Assembly (NCBI GenBank): GCA_013146195.2
Contig: CM028377.1
Coordinates: forward strand, 35,345,632 to 35,409,631
Source of the DNA: Codonopsis lanceolata
Lineage: Eukaryota; Streptophyta; Magnoliopsida; Asterales; Campanulaceae
Length of the DNA stretch: 64,000 bases
Reading direction: 5' to 3'
The notes under the pieces: model-generated
The model's input: the letters and a program-made list of their open reading frames with translations, nothing else
Databases searched by the model: none
Told to the model about the DNA's origin: nothing
In this document: piece after piece, positions 1 through 8,374 of the stretch
Layout of the letters: each line of letters starts with the position of its first letter
Numbering within the stretch: position 1 is the stretch's first letter
Made by a program: the position numbers and the translations under genes

Positions 1-793
1 CTTTATCAAGCCAAGTGTATCTCCTTGGGGTGCGCCGGTATTGTTTGTCTGGAAGAAGGATGGAAGTCTTAGGTTGTGCATTGATTACCGGGAGTTGAAC
101 AAAGCGACGATCAAGAACAAGTATCCGTTTCCGCATATAGATGACTTGTTTGATCAGTTGCAAGGATCGGTGGTGTATTCTAAGCTTGATTTGAGGTTCG
201 GGTATCATCAGTTGAAGGTTAGAGCCGAGGATGTTCTGAAAACCGCTTTTCGTACGAGGTATGGGCACTATGAGTTTATGGTGATGGCATTTGGGTTGAC
301 GAATGCGCCGGAAGTATTTATGGACTTGATGAATCGGGTGTTCCATAATTTTCTTGACTGTTTTGTGGTGGTCTTCATAGATGACATTCTTGTGTATTCT
401 AAGTCTCGGGATGAGCATGCACAACATTTAAGGATGGTCTTGTCGATTCTTCGGGAGAGGCAACTCTACACCAAGTTTAGCAAGTGTGCTTTTTGGCTAG
501 AGCAGGTCACATTTTTGGGACATGTAGTTTCTAGTACCGGGATAGCGGTAGATCCTTCTAAGGTTGAGGCGTTGATGAATTGGAGGAGACCGACTATAGT
601 TATGGAAGTTAGGAGTTTCTTGGGGTTAGCCGGGTATTATCGGAGGTTCATAGAGGGATTTTCAAAGATTGCTACACCAATGACGAATTTGACCCAAAAG
701 AAGACATCGTTTGTTTGGAGCGATAAGTGTGAAGCAAGTTTTCAAGAATTGAAGAAGAAGTTGACTACTTGGCACCGGTTTAAGCGCCAATAG
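1..793 (+). pseudogene. Reverse transcriptase segment of TE-1
   Basis: This would copy element RNA into cDNA in cytoplasmic virus-like particles. An open stretch at 41-793 (250 residues from the first Met) covers the palm and fingers. It includes the substrate-pocket region ending in FGLTNAP (residues 85-91), the catalytic FIDD of [10 protein letters not shown] (about residues 111-120) and the FLGHVVS and [11 protein letters not shown] motifs of the thumb/connection. The segment starts inside RT because the window cuts it. It stops at 791-793 after a local scramble relative to the 19700 copy (ACTACTTGGCACC against ACTACGGCACC), a frameshift at the RT/RNase H border. Confidence 0.88.
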
Positions 794-1140
794 CGAGGAT
801 GAGAACTTTGTGGTTTATAGCGATCTCGTGAAGAGCGATTGGGTTGTGTTCTTATGCAGAATGGTAAGGTGATCGCTTATGCTTTGAGGAAGTTGTCTCC
901 ATATGAGCAGAATTACCCCACGCATGACCTTGTGTTGGCAGCGGTCATTTTTGCTTTGCATAAGTGGAAGCATTATTTGTATGGGTCGAAGTTTGAAATT
1001 TTAATGGATCACAAGAGTTTGAAATATTTGTTCTCATAGAAGGAGTTGAATATGAGACAAAGGAGATGGATGGAGAAGTTGAAAGACCATGACTGTACGA
1101 TATTTTATCATCCGGGAAGGCGAACGTGGTCGGCGCTTTG
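794..1140 (+). pseudogene. RNase H segment of TE-1, active-site Glu replaced and premature stop
   Basis: The open stretch at 839-1039 reads as the RNase H domain that removes the RNA template. In the intact relative at 52000-54045 the conserved motif after the THD is DLELAA. Here it reads DLVLAA, so the catalytic glutamate is valine. The frame ends at TAG (1037-1039) where the relative has a glutamine codon before KELN. The copy at 19721-19975 carries both changes, so they predate the split of these two copies. A short deletion at about 1118 also distorts the connection to integrase. Confidence 0.85.
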
Positions 1141-1988
1141 AGTAGGAAAGTTCATTTGTCGTGTTTGATGATTCGGAAATGGAAGATGTTGGAGGATGTC
1201 CATGATTGTAGTCCTAGTGAGGTTAATCATGGAGTGTTGTTTGGGGCTATTCGGTATTATGGAAAGGATTAAAGAGACTGAAAGGAAGGATCAGGGGTTA
1301 GTAAAGATCATTGATGGTTTGAGTAAGAATGAGGCCTTGAGTTTGCAATGAATCAAGAAGGGTTTTTGACTTTCAAGGGAAGAGTTTGTGTACCTTCAAT
1401 TGAGGATGTGAAGGCGACTTGGTTGGATGAAGCTCACAAGGCAAGATATACTATCCATTCGGGAGTACGAAGATGTATAGGATTTGAAGAAGCAGCTGGT
1501 GGAATGGCATGGCGCCAAATTGCGGATTATGTGTCGAGGTGTCTAACTTGTCAACAGTGAAGGCGAAACATCAAAGGCCCGCTGATTGTTGCAATGCTAG
1601 ATATTCCTAGTGGAAGTGGGAGCACGTTATGATGGATTTTGTTTCGGTTTCCACGCACGCCGTAGAGGGTTTGATGCCGCTTGGGTTGTCAGAGATCGGT
1701 TAACGGGTTTCATTTTATACCGATTGCGATGACTTATTCCTTGAGCCGGCTTGGCATCATTGTATGTGCGTGAGATTGTTAGACCGCATGGTTCCGGCAT
1801 TGTTTTGATGTGATCCGAGATTTACTTCGAGGTTTTGCAAGCTTGCGTAGAAGCTATGGGGACTAAGTTGAATTTCAAGATATCTTTTTCACCCTCGATG
1901 GGACACCGAGAATGATAAAATACTTGAGGATATGTTACGGGCTTGTACGGTGGACTTTAAGGGGAGTTGGGATTCACACCTTCCATTG
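1141..1988 (+). pseudogene. Integrase remnant of TE-1, heavily indel-ridden
   Basis: Pieces of the HHCC zinc-binding region are readable at 1348-1560 (a degenerate H...H segment, then CLTC). Fragments of the DDE core follow in changing frames up to 1988. Almost every 30-60 bases there is a small insertion or deletion relative to 20127-20970. The sequence then runs into the N gap. The pattern fits either old decay or unpolished low-coverage sequence at a contig end; the steep rise toward the gap favours the latter. Confidence 0.8.
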
Positions 1989-2088
1989 NNNNNNNNNNNN
2001 NNNNNNNNNNNNNNNNNNNNNNNNNNNNNNNNNNNNNNNNNNNNNNNNNNNNNNNNNNNNNNNNNNNNNNNNNNNNNNNNNNNNNNNN
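1989..2088. other. Assembly gap of exactly 100 N
   Basis: One hundred consecutive N, the conventional placeholder for a scaffold join of unknown size. Sequence to the left is Tekay pol and to the right Athila integrase, so the two need not be adjacent in the genome. Confidence 0.99.
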
Positions 2089-2641
2089 GATTGGGAAGCT
2101 AAACTAAAGGATGCTTTATGGGCATACCGAACGCTTCTACAAGGCTCCAATAGGAATGAGCCCATACCGAATGGTATATGGCAAAGCATGCCATTTACCA
2201 GTTGAAATCGAACATAAAACTTATTGGGCTGTCAAAGACTTAAATTTAGATTTGACCTTGGCTGGTGAGGAAAGATTGTTTCAATTGAATGAATTAGAAG
2301 AGCATAGGTTAAATTCGTATGAAAATGCCAAAACATATAAAGAGAAGACAAAGAAATACCATGACATGGGATTAGCCAATAAAATGTTTCGACCAGGATT
2401 GAAAGTTTTACTTTTTAATTCTAGACTGAGGTTATTTCCTGGAAAATTAAAATCTAAGTGGTCTGGTCCTTTCACAATTGTCCGAATTTATCCTCATGGA
2501 GCTATTAATATTAGAAATCTAAGAACTAATGAAGTCTTTAAAGTTAATGGACACCAACTCAAGCCGTACCTTGAACCGATGTCAGTTGAACGAACAATTG
2601 AATTAATTCGTTTAGCTGACAATGCACCACCCGATGACTAG
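2089..2641 (+). pseudogene. Athila integrase C-terminal part (TE-2)
   Basis: The last part of pol: end of the catalytic core (DALWAYRT, then the [20 protein letters not shown] block) and the C-terminal DNA-binding domain ([14 protein letters not shown]). It joins element cDNA to chromosomal DNA. The piece up to about 2135 and the rest from 2111 are in different frames, so there is at least one frameshift near 2130. The same protein segment lies at 31187-31954 on the minus strand in TE-6. The stop is at 2639-2641. Confidence 0.88.
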
Positions 2642-2715
2642 GTTTGCAGTTGGGTAGAGCCAAAGACGTTAAACAAAGGCGCTAAGTGGGAGGCAACGCA
2701 CTATGATGAATTTTG
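2642..2715 (+). promoter_or_regulatory. Conserved noncoding block after Athila pol
   Basis: Directly after the pol stop about 70 bases (GTTTGCAGTTGGGTAGAGCC, then a GGGAGGCAAC box) are nearly identical to the reverse complement of 31120-31192 downstream of pol in TE-6, although neither is coding. In TE-6 the box sits in a short stem (AGTGGG/CCCACC); in TE-2 one stem base is changed. From memory, a GGGAGGCAACCCA box after pol is common in Athila elements. Its role is unknown to me; it could act in RNA processing for the downstream gene. Confidence 0.5.
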
Positions 2716-2800
2716 ATTGCTTTTGTAGTTAATTTAAAATATGCTATTCTCCATTAAATGTAATTTTGGGCATTTAATTTTAAATTAAATATGCCAAAAT

Positions 2801-2817
2801 CCAAGTTTGGGGGAAAG
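2801..2817 (+). other. Polypurine-tract-like sequence, internal
   Basis: AAGTTTGGGGGAAAG resembles the true polypurine tract next to the 3' LTR at about 6978-6992. A third such tract lies at 6036-6060 with 12 G in a row, and a counterpart in TE-6 at 31013-31030. A second-strand primer at this internal place would exclude the accessory ORF from the cDNA, so it may be a duplicated relic. Confidence 0.45.
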
Positions 2818-2984
2818 CATCTTAATGTTGTATTTATATGTTGCTAATATTTTTAGTTTAGAGTTTTTGTAGAGTTTTTAATAATGCAGGAAAGTGACGA
2901 AACGTAACGGAACCTAACGGAGGGACCAAACTGTTAAACTGCTGAAAACAGATGAAAAAGAAACAAAAGGAGGACAATCTGCCC

Positions 2985-3158
2985 ACCTTGCGGACGCAAG
3001 GTGCTCAGGGCCTTGCGACCGCAAGGTCCCCATAAATGCGGACTTCGTGAATAGCTACATGCAGTACGTGGGAATCAGTTGGGAATCGAAATCGTTGTTA
3101 CTTGACCTTGCCGACCTTATGGACGCAGCAAGTAAAAGCCACCTTGCGACCGCAAGGT
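2985..3158 (+). repeat. Palindrome cluster (CTTGCG..CGCAAG) upstream of the accessory ORF
   Basis: Near-perfect 18-bp palindromes sit at 2985-3002 (ACCTTGCGGACGCAAGGT), 3010-3027 and 3141-3158 (ACCTTGCGACCGCAAGGT). A degenerate one lies near 3114-3131. The first two start 25 bp apart and the last two 27 bp apart. The same paired module occurs in the LTRs of this family and in Tekay LTRs. Confidence 0.9.
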
Positions 3159-3163
3159 GTCTT

Positions 3164-3171
3164 TATTTAAG
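3164..3171 (+). promoter_or_regulatory. TATA-like box after palindrome cluster
   Basis: TATTTAAG lies 5 bp after the last palindrome, about 460 bp before the accessory ORF. In TE-6 the equivalent place carries a better box (TTTATAAGC on the minus strand, 30680-30672) 4 bp after its last palindrome. The arrangement parallels the LTR promoter at 7208-7396. An internal promoter for the accessory gene is inferred, not shown. Confidence 0.45.
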
Positions 3172-3625
3172 AAAGTACCGGGCTGAACAAGCAGATCACT
3201 CCAGACTTCTTCCACCTTCAAGCAAGCAGTGCAACAGCCGTTCTCCTCAAAGATCCAACAAGATCCTCTTCAATTCTTCCGAATTCCGGCCTCTCTACAA
3301 AGAATAACCTCCCTCCTTCAAACCCGTCAACTTCCATCATCTATACATCCTCCATTTCACCCCATTTGAAGATTGAAGCAAGGTGGGGACTCCATTGTTG
3401 CCGGTATCAAAGCTCGAACTCCGGCGACCGTAAAGCTGCAAACCAAGTAACTCTAACCCCCTTCCATTTTAAATTTCTACGTACATATAATTTTTGCATG
3501 TTAGGGTGTTAGAAACTTTACGTAGATATATTTTGCATGCTTTAGGAAATAATTTAATTTTTAATTTTTAATTTTAAAAATAATAATATTTTAATTGTCA
3601 AATATTTAAATTTTGCTCAAACATA
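3172..3625 (+). other. Leader between promoter-like region and accessory ORF
   Basis: CT- and CA-rich sequence resembling a plant 5' leader (3190-3480), followed by an AT-rich run (3540-3610) up to the ATG at 3626. An open stretch at 3047-3307 spans palindromes and leader and looks fortuitous. No other gene is seen. Confidence 0.5.
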
Positions 3626-4714
3626 ATGTCCCATAAGCGTAGAAATACTGGCGCCTCTTCTTCTCGCCCCGTTCAGGAGGAAGAGCAACACTATGACCAC
3701 CACCACTTTAATTCTTTCGAGGCATCGGAGAGATATGCTGCCAAGCTCTCCAAGTCTTTGATTCCCAAGAGGGGATTCATGGCTGAAGAATTTGGCCTGC
3801 ATGAAAATTTTAGGGCCAGTAGGTGGGGTCAGTTGAGTGATTCTCCGGACAAGGCAATCGTGCCTATTGTCCGTGAGTTCTATGCCAATGGCCACATTGG
3901 CATAGATGGGGGAGTGGTAGAGACCGTCTTTGTTAGGGGCGAGGATGTTAACTTTTCGTCCCAAAGTATTAACATGTACTACGGCACCTCCAACTTCGCG
4001 GATGGTGCCGACGACTATAGCACTCACCTTCACCCCTCTATTCCTGTCGAGGTGGTCAATGCGACCATCGCCCTCCCTGGTGTGGTGTGGACCCAAAACC
4101 CTAATCCACCCTACGGTCCACGCACTATGGAGGAGTCCTTCCTGCTGAACACGGCCAAGCCCGTGTTCGAATTTATCTGCTCCCGCCTAATGCCCTCTAG
4201 TCACCAACACACGGTGACTTGGGCTAAGGCTGTGCTGATCTACACCATCATGACTGGTGGGTCTGTTGATGTCAGCCGCCTGATCAACGGCCAAATTAAG
4301 ACCCTGATTAGAGGTACTACAAATGCGGGGTTCGCGTTCCCGCATTTGATTACTGGACTGTGTAAGGACACAGGAGTGAGATGGCCTCGACATGCGGAGA
4401 GGCTTAGAGGTGGGCCCGCCATTACTAGGGCCATTTTGTTTGAGCACCAGCAGCAGCCGCGAGTGAGGGTTCCTCACGTGGAGGAACCCAAAGAGGAGAT
4501 GGATCCTTTGGAGGAAATCTCCAACAGGTTGGAGGAAGCCGTCCTCCAAACTGATATGGTGAGTCAGCAGTTGGCACAAATGCGTGCCGACCAGACTAAA
4601 TTTTTCGGCTGGGTTAATACTTTGGGACAAAATGTCTCCAATTATTACGGGCTGCCACCTGGCACGATCACTGAGTTTCGTCCTCATTCGTTATTTCCAC
4701 CCGACTCACCTTGA
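3626..4714 (+). CDS. Athila accessory protein, 'putative plant transposon protein' family
   Basis: An uninterrupted frame of 362 codons. Residues about 40-255 match what I know as the 'putative plant transposon protein' domain: a REFYAN block near residue 92, the VRGEDVNFS segment near 116, a YGTSNF segment near 132, a conserved H-x-H helix region (SSHQHTVTW near 195), and FPHLITGLCKDTGV (about 244-257). Residues 290-345 are charged and heptad-like, a probable coiled coil. There is no signal peptide or clear membrane span, so a classical envelope is not supported. The function is unknown. It sits after pol in the env position. The N-terminal half of the same protein is at 29863-30312 in TE-6. 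It is the only intact gene of TE-2. Confidence 0.85.
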   Translation: MSHKRRNTGASSSRPVQEEEQHYDHHHFNSFEASERYAAKLSKSLIPKRGFMAEEFGLHENFRASRWGQLSDSPDKAIVPIVREFYANGHIGIDGGVVETVFVRGEDVNFSSQSINMYYGTSNFADGADDYSTHLHPSIPVEVVNATIALPGVVWTQNPNPPYGPRTMEESFLLNTAKPVFEFICSRLMPSSHQHTVTWAKAVLIYTIMTGGSVDVSRLINGQIKTLIRGTTNAGFAFPHLITGLCKDTGVRWPRHAERLRGGPAITRAILFEHQQQPRVRVPHVEEPKEEMDPLEEISNRLEEAVLQTDMVSQQLAQMRADQTKFFGWVNTLGQNVSNYYGLPPGTITEFRPHSLFPPDSP

Positions 4715-6992
4715 GTCGAGGCCCAAGTTTCACCCTCTTTCATTAGGTGGGCCTGCTATGTCCTTTTGATATTCGTCCTTCCCCATCAAACCTCTCATAT
4801 GTTCCTCAATTTTGGGGACAAAATAGAAATCAAGTTTCACCCTCATATGTCCTTTTGATATTCGTCCTTCCCTCTATCGTGTCGCCTCCTCACTCGCCTT
4901 TCTTGCTTTTGAATTTTTCTTATTTTCGAAGATGTTGCCTTGACCAGAATACACTAATTTTGGATGCTCGTGGATTCCTGCTATCCCACCCATCATCAAT
5001 TGTGTCATCAACATCTCCAATTTTCTCTATATATAAAAAAAATAAAAAATAAAAAAATAAAAAATAAATATTTTAATTAAATTTTTTTTAGCCTCAAGTT
5101 TTGGTGTGGTAATACTAGTCGATGAGGAGTTAATGCAATGAACCGCATAGCTAGTCTGTAGATCCCTCTGGAATTTACTTGATTTTGCGAAACTTTTACT
5201 TTTCTCCAGATTCCTCATGCACCCACACCAGTCATAATTATTGATTAATTAGAATAGTTTTATAAATCTTATAGCACCTACTTCATTTCAACAAGATATG
5301 CACAAGAATATGATGCATAGCCATTCGAACATGATTGTTGCATTAAATTGTAACTTAGGGTCAATTGCATGATAGTTAGATCCCTTGGATTTTTCTCATT
5401 TATATATCTCAAGCACACTTTCAAACCGTGTCTACATGTTAGTCTCAATTGTTCCTACCATCTGTCTTAGCGAATGCTTATGTGAAATCCAGTGATGCTA
5501 AACATTCAACCCCACAATTCCCATAGTTGATATGACGTTTTGTGTGTCTTACTTACTTTAAAAACTACATGAGCATTTGGCATCAAGAAATGACTTAGGC
5601 CATCTTTGGATCGTTAGAGCCTAAATATTCCCTGACCTTTACTAAAAATATCCCTAGTGTCCCCTTTTGAGCCTAATTAAAAAGAATGGATTGTGTTAAG
5701 CACACATTAAACCCCCATTCGACATCGTTTCTATTACCCACATTAACTTAACCCTAAAAGGTTATACACTTTTAGCCTACCCTTTGAGAGAGTATGATGT
5801 GGGTGGGAAATTGATTATAGAGGACCATTTTTTTCAGTTAGGAAATTTTTCTGAAGACTTCTTCTTTCCGTCGTCGAAAAAAAAAAGAAAAAAAAATAGA
5901 TCGACGAAAAATGAAACGGAAAAAAGAAGAGTGCAAGTTGATTCAAATGAAAGCATAGCTTTCGAGAGAATATGTTAGAAAAATATTGCTGAGAAAAAAT
6001 GATGAGATATTTTTAGAAGTATATATTGCCCAAAACAAGTTTGAGGGGGGGGGGGGAAAGAAGAAAACTGAAAAGTAACAAAAATCACCCCCTACTTGTA
6101 GTCTTTGCAGGCCCTAGCCTAAATAGGGAAAACTTCCTTTTGCTTGGAAGTATGAGGGATAAAGGGTAATCTTACTCTCTCACTTTGAATTCCAATCCCT
6201 TTCCATCAAATCCCCCATCACCTTGGCCTTACATTACAAGCTAATAAAGACCTAATGATCTTCTTGCCAATGCTTGTGCGTGTTTTCTCTGCTAAGTGAG
6301 TCATATAGAATTGATCAAACACTTCATGTTCATATTATTCGCCAAACAACTCACTGTGTTAGCATAATCTTAGCCATTACAAGTAATTGGGATAGGAGAG
6401 CATTGTAGGTCATACATAGAAGTGCATGAGATGGATGTATAAGTTTTTGAAATCCTTGGTGACCTCTCTTTCTGTAATAGACCTGGTTTGGATGGTAGAT
6501 CTCATACTTCATAATGCACGGGTTTTAATTAAACTTTGATTTTCATATGAATATGGTGCTTAGCTTAATAAAACTGTTTTAGTTGAGATATTCTCTAAGA
6601 CTGGTGATCACACACACGGAGAAATTAAGAGTAGTAGCAGACTTAAGAAAAAGTCAGTTGGTTTTATGTGATTTAGCCTGCATATGTGGTGGGCATCGAA
6701 CTGAGACTACTCTGCTATGCCATGCTAGTATAACTTGAGGTTGAAGCCAAAAAGATTTTTGTTTTGTTTCATATTTAGTTTAGTTTTTATTTGCTTTTGT
6801 ATTTATTAGTTTTTGTATTTATATGCATAGTTGAGTCACTTGAAAGAGTCTCCTTGAGTTTGTGGATTTATAGAGGAGTGTAAATAGTGTCACCCTCCAA
6901 AAAGATTTTTGTTATTTTTGTTATTTTAAATGCTTTTGTATTTATAAGTACTGTTTACTCGTGGACGAGCAAAGTTTAAGTTTGGGGGGATT
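4715..6992 (+). other. Long 3' untranslated region of TE-2 with polypurine tract
   Basis: No convincing gene. A 25-base word (ATGTCCTTTTGATATTCGTC plus 5 more) is repeated directly at 4757-4782 and 4848-4872. An A-rich stretch lies at 5035-5085, a 12-G run at 6045-6056 within a polypurine-like tract, and the tract proper (AAGTTTGGGGGGATT, about 6978-6992) abuts the LTR. Such long spacers after the accessory gene are usual for Athila. Confidence 0.75.
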
Positions 6993-7207
6993 TGATTGAT
7001 GTATTTTATACGTCTATTTACTATACTTCTATGACTTAAATTATGCTATTTCACGAGGCTTTTGGCTACTGATATATGTTTTCTAGTGATCTTGTGAGTT
7101 TCAGGGTTTGTGGTGAAAATATGCAAACTATAAGGCTTTTAGGTGCAAATTTCGAGAAGGGGGCAGAATGAAAATTGAAGAAGAAAATAAGAAAAATCAA
7201 ACTGAAG

Positions 7208-7328
7208 ACCTTGCGGTCGCAAGGTGTTTCAGACCTTGCCTCTGCAAGGTGGACGAATCGAAGAAATCGCACCTGGATGCCAAGGACCTTGCGATCGCAA
7301 GGTGTCCTAGACCTTGCGACCGCAAGGT
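7208..7328 (+). repeat. Two palindrome pairs in the Athila LTR
   Basis: 18-bp palindromes at 7208-7225 (ACCTTGCGGTCGCAAGGT), 7233-7250 (ACCTTGCCTCTGCAAGGT), 7286-7303 (ACCTTGCGATCGCAAGGT) and 7311-7328 (ACCTTGCGACCGCAAGGT). Each pair has a 25-bp start-to-start spacing. They lie 60-180 bp upstream of the TATA box, in the U3 promoter region. Confidence 0.95.
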
Positions 7329-7387
7329 AGTCAGAACGCAATAATTCATGTTTTCACTAGAGATTCAATTGTAATACAACTCCTTAG

Positions 7388-7396
7388 TATAAATAG
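7388..7396 (+). promoter_or_regulatory. LTR TATA box
   Basis: TATAAATAG, conserved in place as TATAAATAA at 33327-33335 in the solo LTR. Transcription of the element would begin some 30 bp downstream. It is the best core promoter in the window by sequence. Confidence 0.7.
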
Positions 7397-7654
7397 AGGT
7401 CGGTAGCCAAAGCCTAGGACGACTAGAAACGACTGGAAACATTTTTCTATAGCTTTAGAATAGATTTTAGGTTGTATAACATATTTAGTTATTGTAATTA
7501 CAAGTATTGAAGATCAAATCATGTCTCCTATCATCTCCATGTGTTGTTCATCTTCAAGGATGAACTAAATTATCATTAATCTAGGAGGTGGGAGGTAACT
7601 TGTATTGAATCTATGTTTTAATTTATATTTATGTTCATTCAATTCTTGTTGATT

Positions 7655-7662
7655 GTGGTGAT
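7655..7662. repeat. Target-site duplication of hAT, left copy
   Basis: GTGGTGAT, repeated at 12287-12294. The unoccupied form occurs once at 33584-33591 in the solo LTR of the same family, which proves the insertion. Confidence 0.95.
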
Positions 7663-7675
7663 TAGGGGTGGCAAA

Positions 7676-7905
7676 TCGGTCGTGTCGTGCCCTTATCGGG
7701 CTAGCACGATAAGGGCACGACACGATAAGCTTCGGCACGAACACGGCACGATAAGGTTATCGTGCCTAAAATCAAAACCCAAACACGGCACGATAAAAAC
7801 CCGAAAACACGGCACGGCACGTTAAGCACGTTAAGCTAAAAACGGTCGGGTTTTTTTTGTTAGACACGATAAGCCCGTTAGGCACGATAAGCCCGTTAGG
7901 CAAAA
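7676..7905. repeat. hAT left subterminal repeats
   Basis: About ten copies of GCACGATAA-type words in both orientations, including a direct pair CACGATAAGCCCGTTAGG near 7865-7900. In hAT elements, short subterminal repeats are transposase-binding sites. The right end has the matching set. Confidence 0.85.
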
Positions 7906-8374
7906 TTTTTAAAATAAAAATAATTATAAATTTCTAAAATAAATTATCTATCAAAAGATTCAAAACATACAAACAAAACATACAAACACACAAAAATACA
8001 AAATCACTAGCCAACTATTCAACAATTTAAGACTAGAAATTAGGAAATTGAGAATGAACCGAATTGATGCACCAAAGATCCAAAAGTACCAAACCCACTA
8101 GTTAACAACTAAACTAGAAGTGCAAATCACAAACATAGTCTAAAAAGATTACAAAAAATGTTTAAAGATTACACAAATGATCCAAAAACACTTAAAACTT
8201 CAACTTCATTCGTTTATCCGATGATTCAATCCACTTCAACGTTCACCAACCTATTCATATAGATGTCATAAAGCTAGTTAAAAAAAAACTTAAAATATCC
8301 AACAATATGATTTAATCAAATTTAAATAAGTACCAATTATTCAAATTTTTACTTACATTGTTAGATGTGCTACC
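7906..8374. other. hAT interior, no gene seen
   Basis: AT-rich noncoding sequence between the left subterminal repeats and the 3' end of the transposase. It presumably contains the transposase terminator and poly(A) region. Confidence 0.6.

Larger units (their letters stand above)
1..1988 (+). mobile_element. TE-1: decayed Ty3/gypsy Tekay-type pol fragment
   Basis: Carries reverse transcriptase, RNase H and integrase segments in order. It closely matches the pol of the Tekay element at 18930-20970 over its whole length, differing by scattered substitutions and many 1-10 base indels. Indels become much denser after about position 1040 and worst at 1560-1988, next to the assembly gap. LTRs, gag and chromodomain are not in view; the left end runs off the window. 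The lineage follows from the close match to the element at 13538-29862, which has a chromodomain-type C-terminus. Confidence 0.9.

Noticed and set aside
3617..4096. Minus-strand open stretch of 159 codons
   Set aside because: Antisense of the Athila accessory ORF, with no independent features.
4747..5052. Plus-strand frame of 101 codons after the accessory ORF
   Set aside because: It is built on a direct repeat in noncoding DNA and ends in an A-rich tract; no homology recognised.
6993..7330. CRISPR-like evenly spaced repeats (palindromes about 25 bp apart)
   Set aside because: Units are paired, not arrayed with unique spacers, and lie in plant LTRs. No cas genes; a eukaryotic context.
7066..7341. 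Minus-strand frame with repeated RSRTPCDRKV peptide
   Set aside because: The repeat is just the palindrome cluster read as codons. The same happens at 33038-33288, 50359-50571 and 54568-54780.
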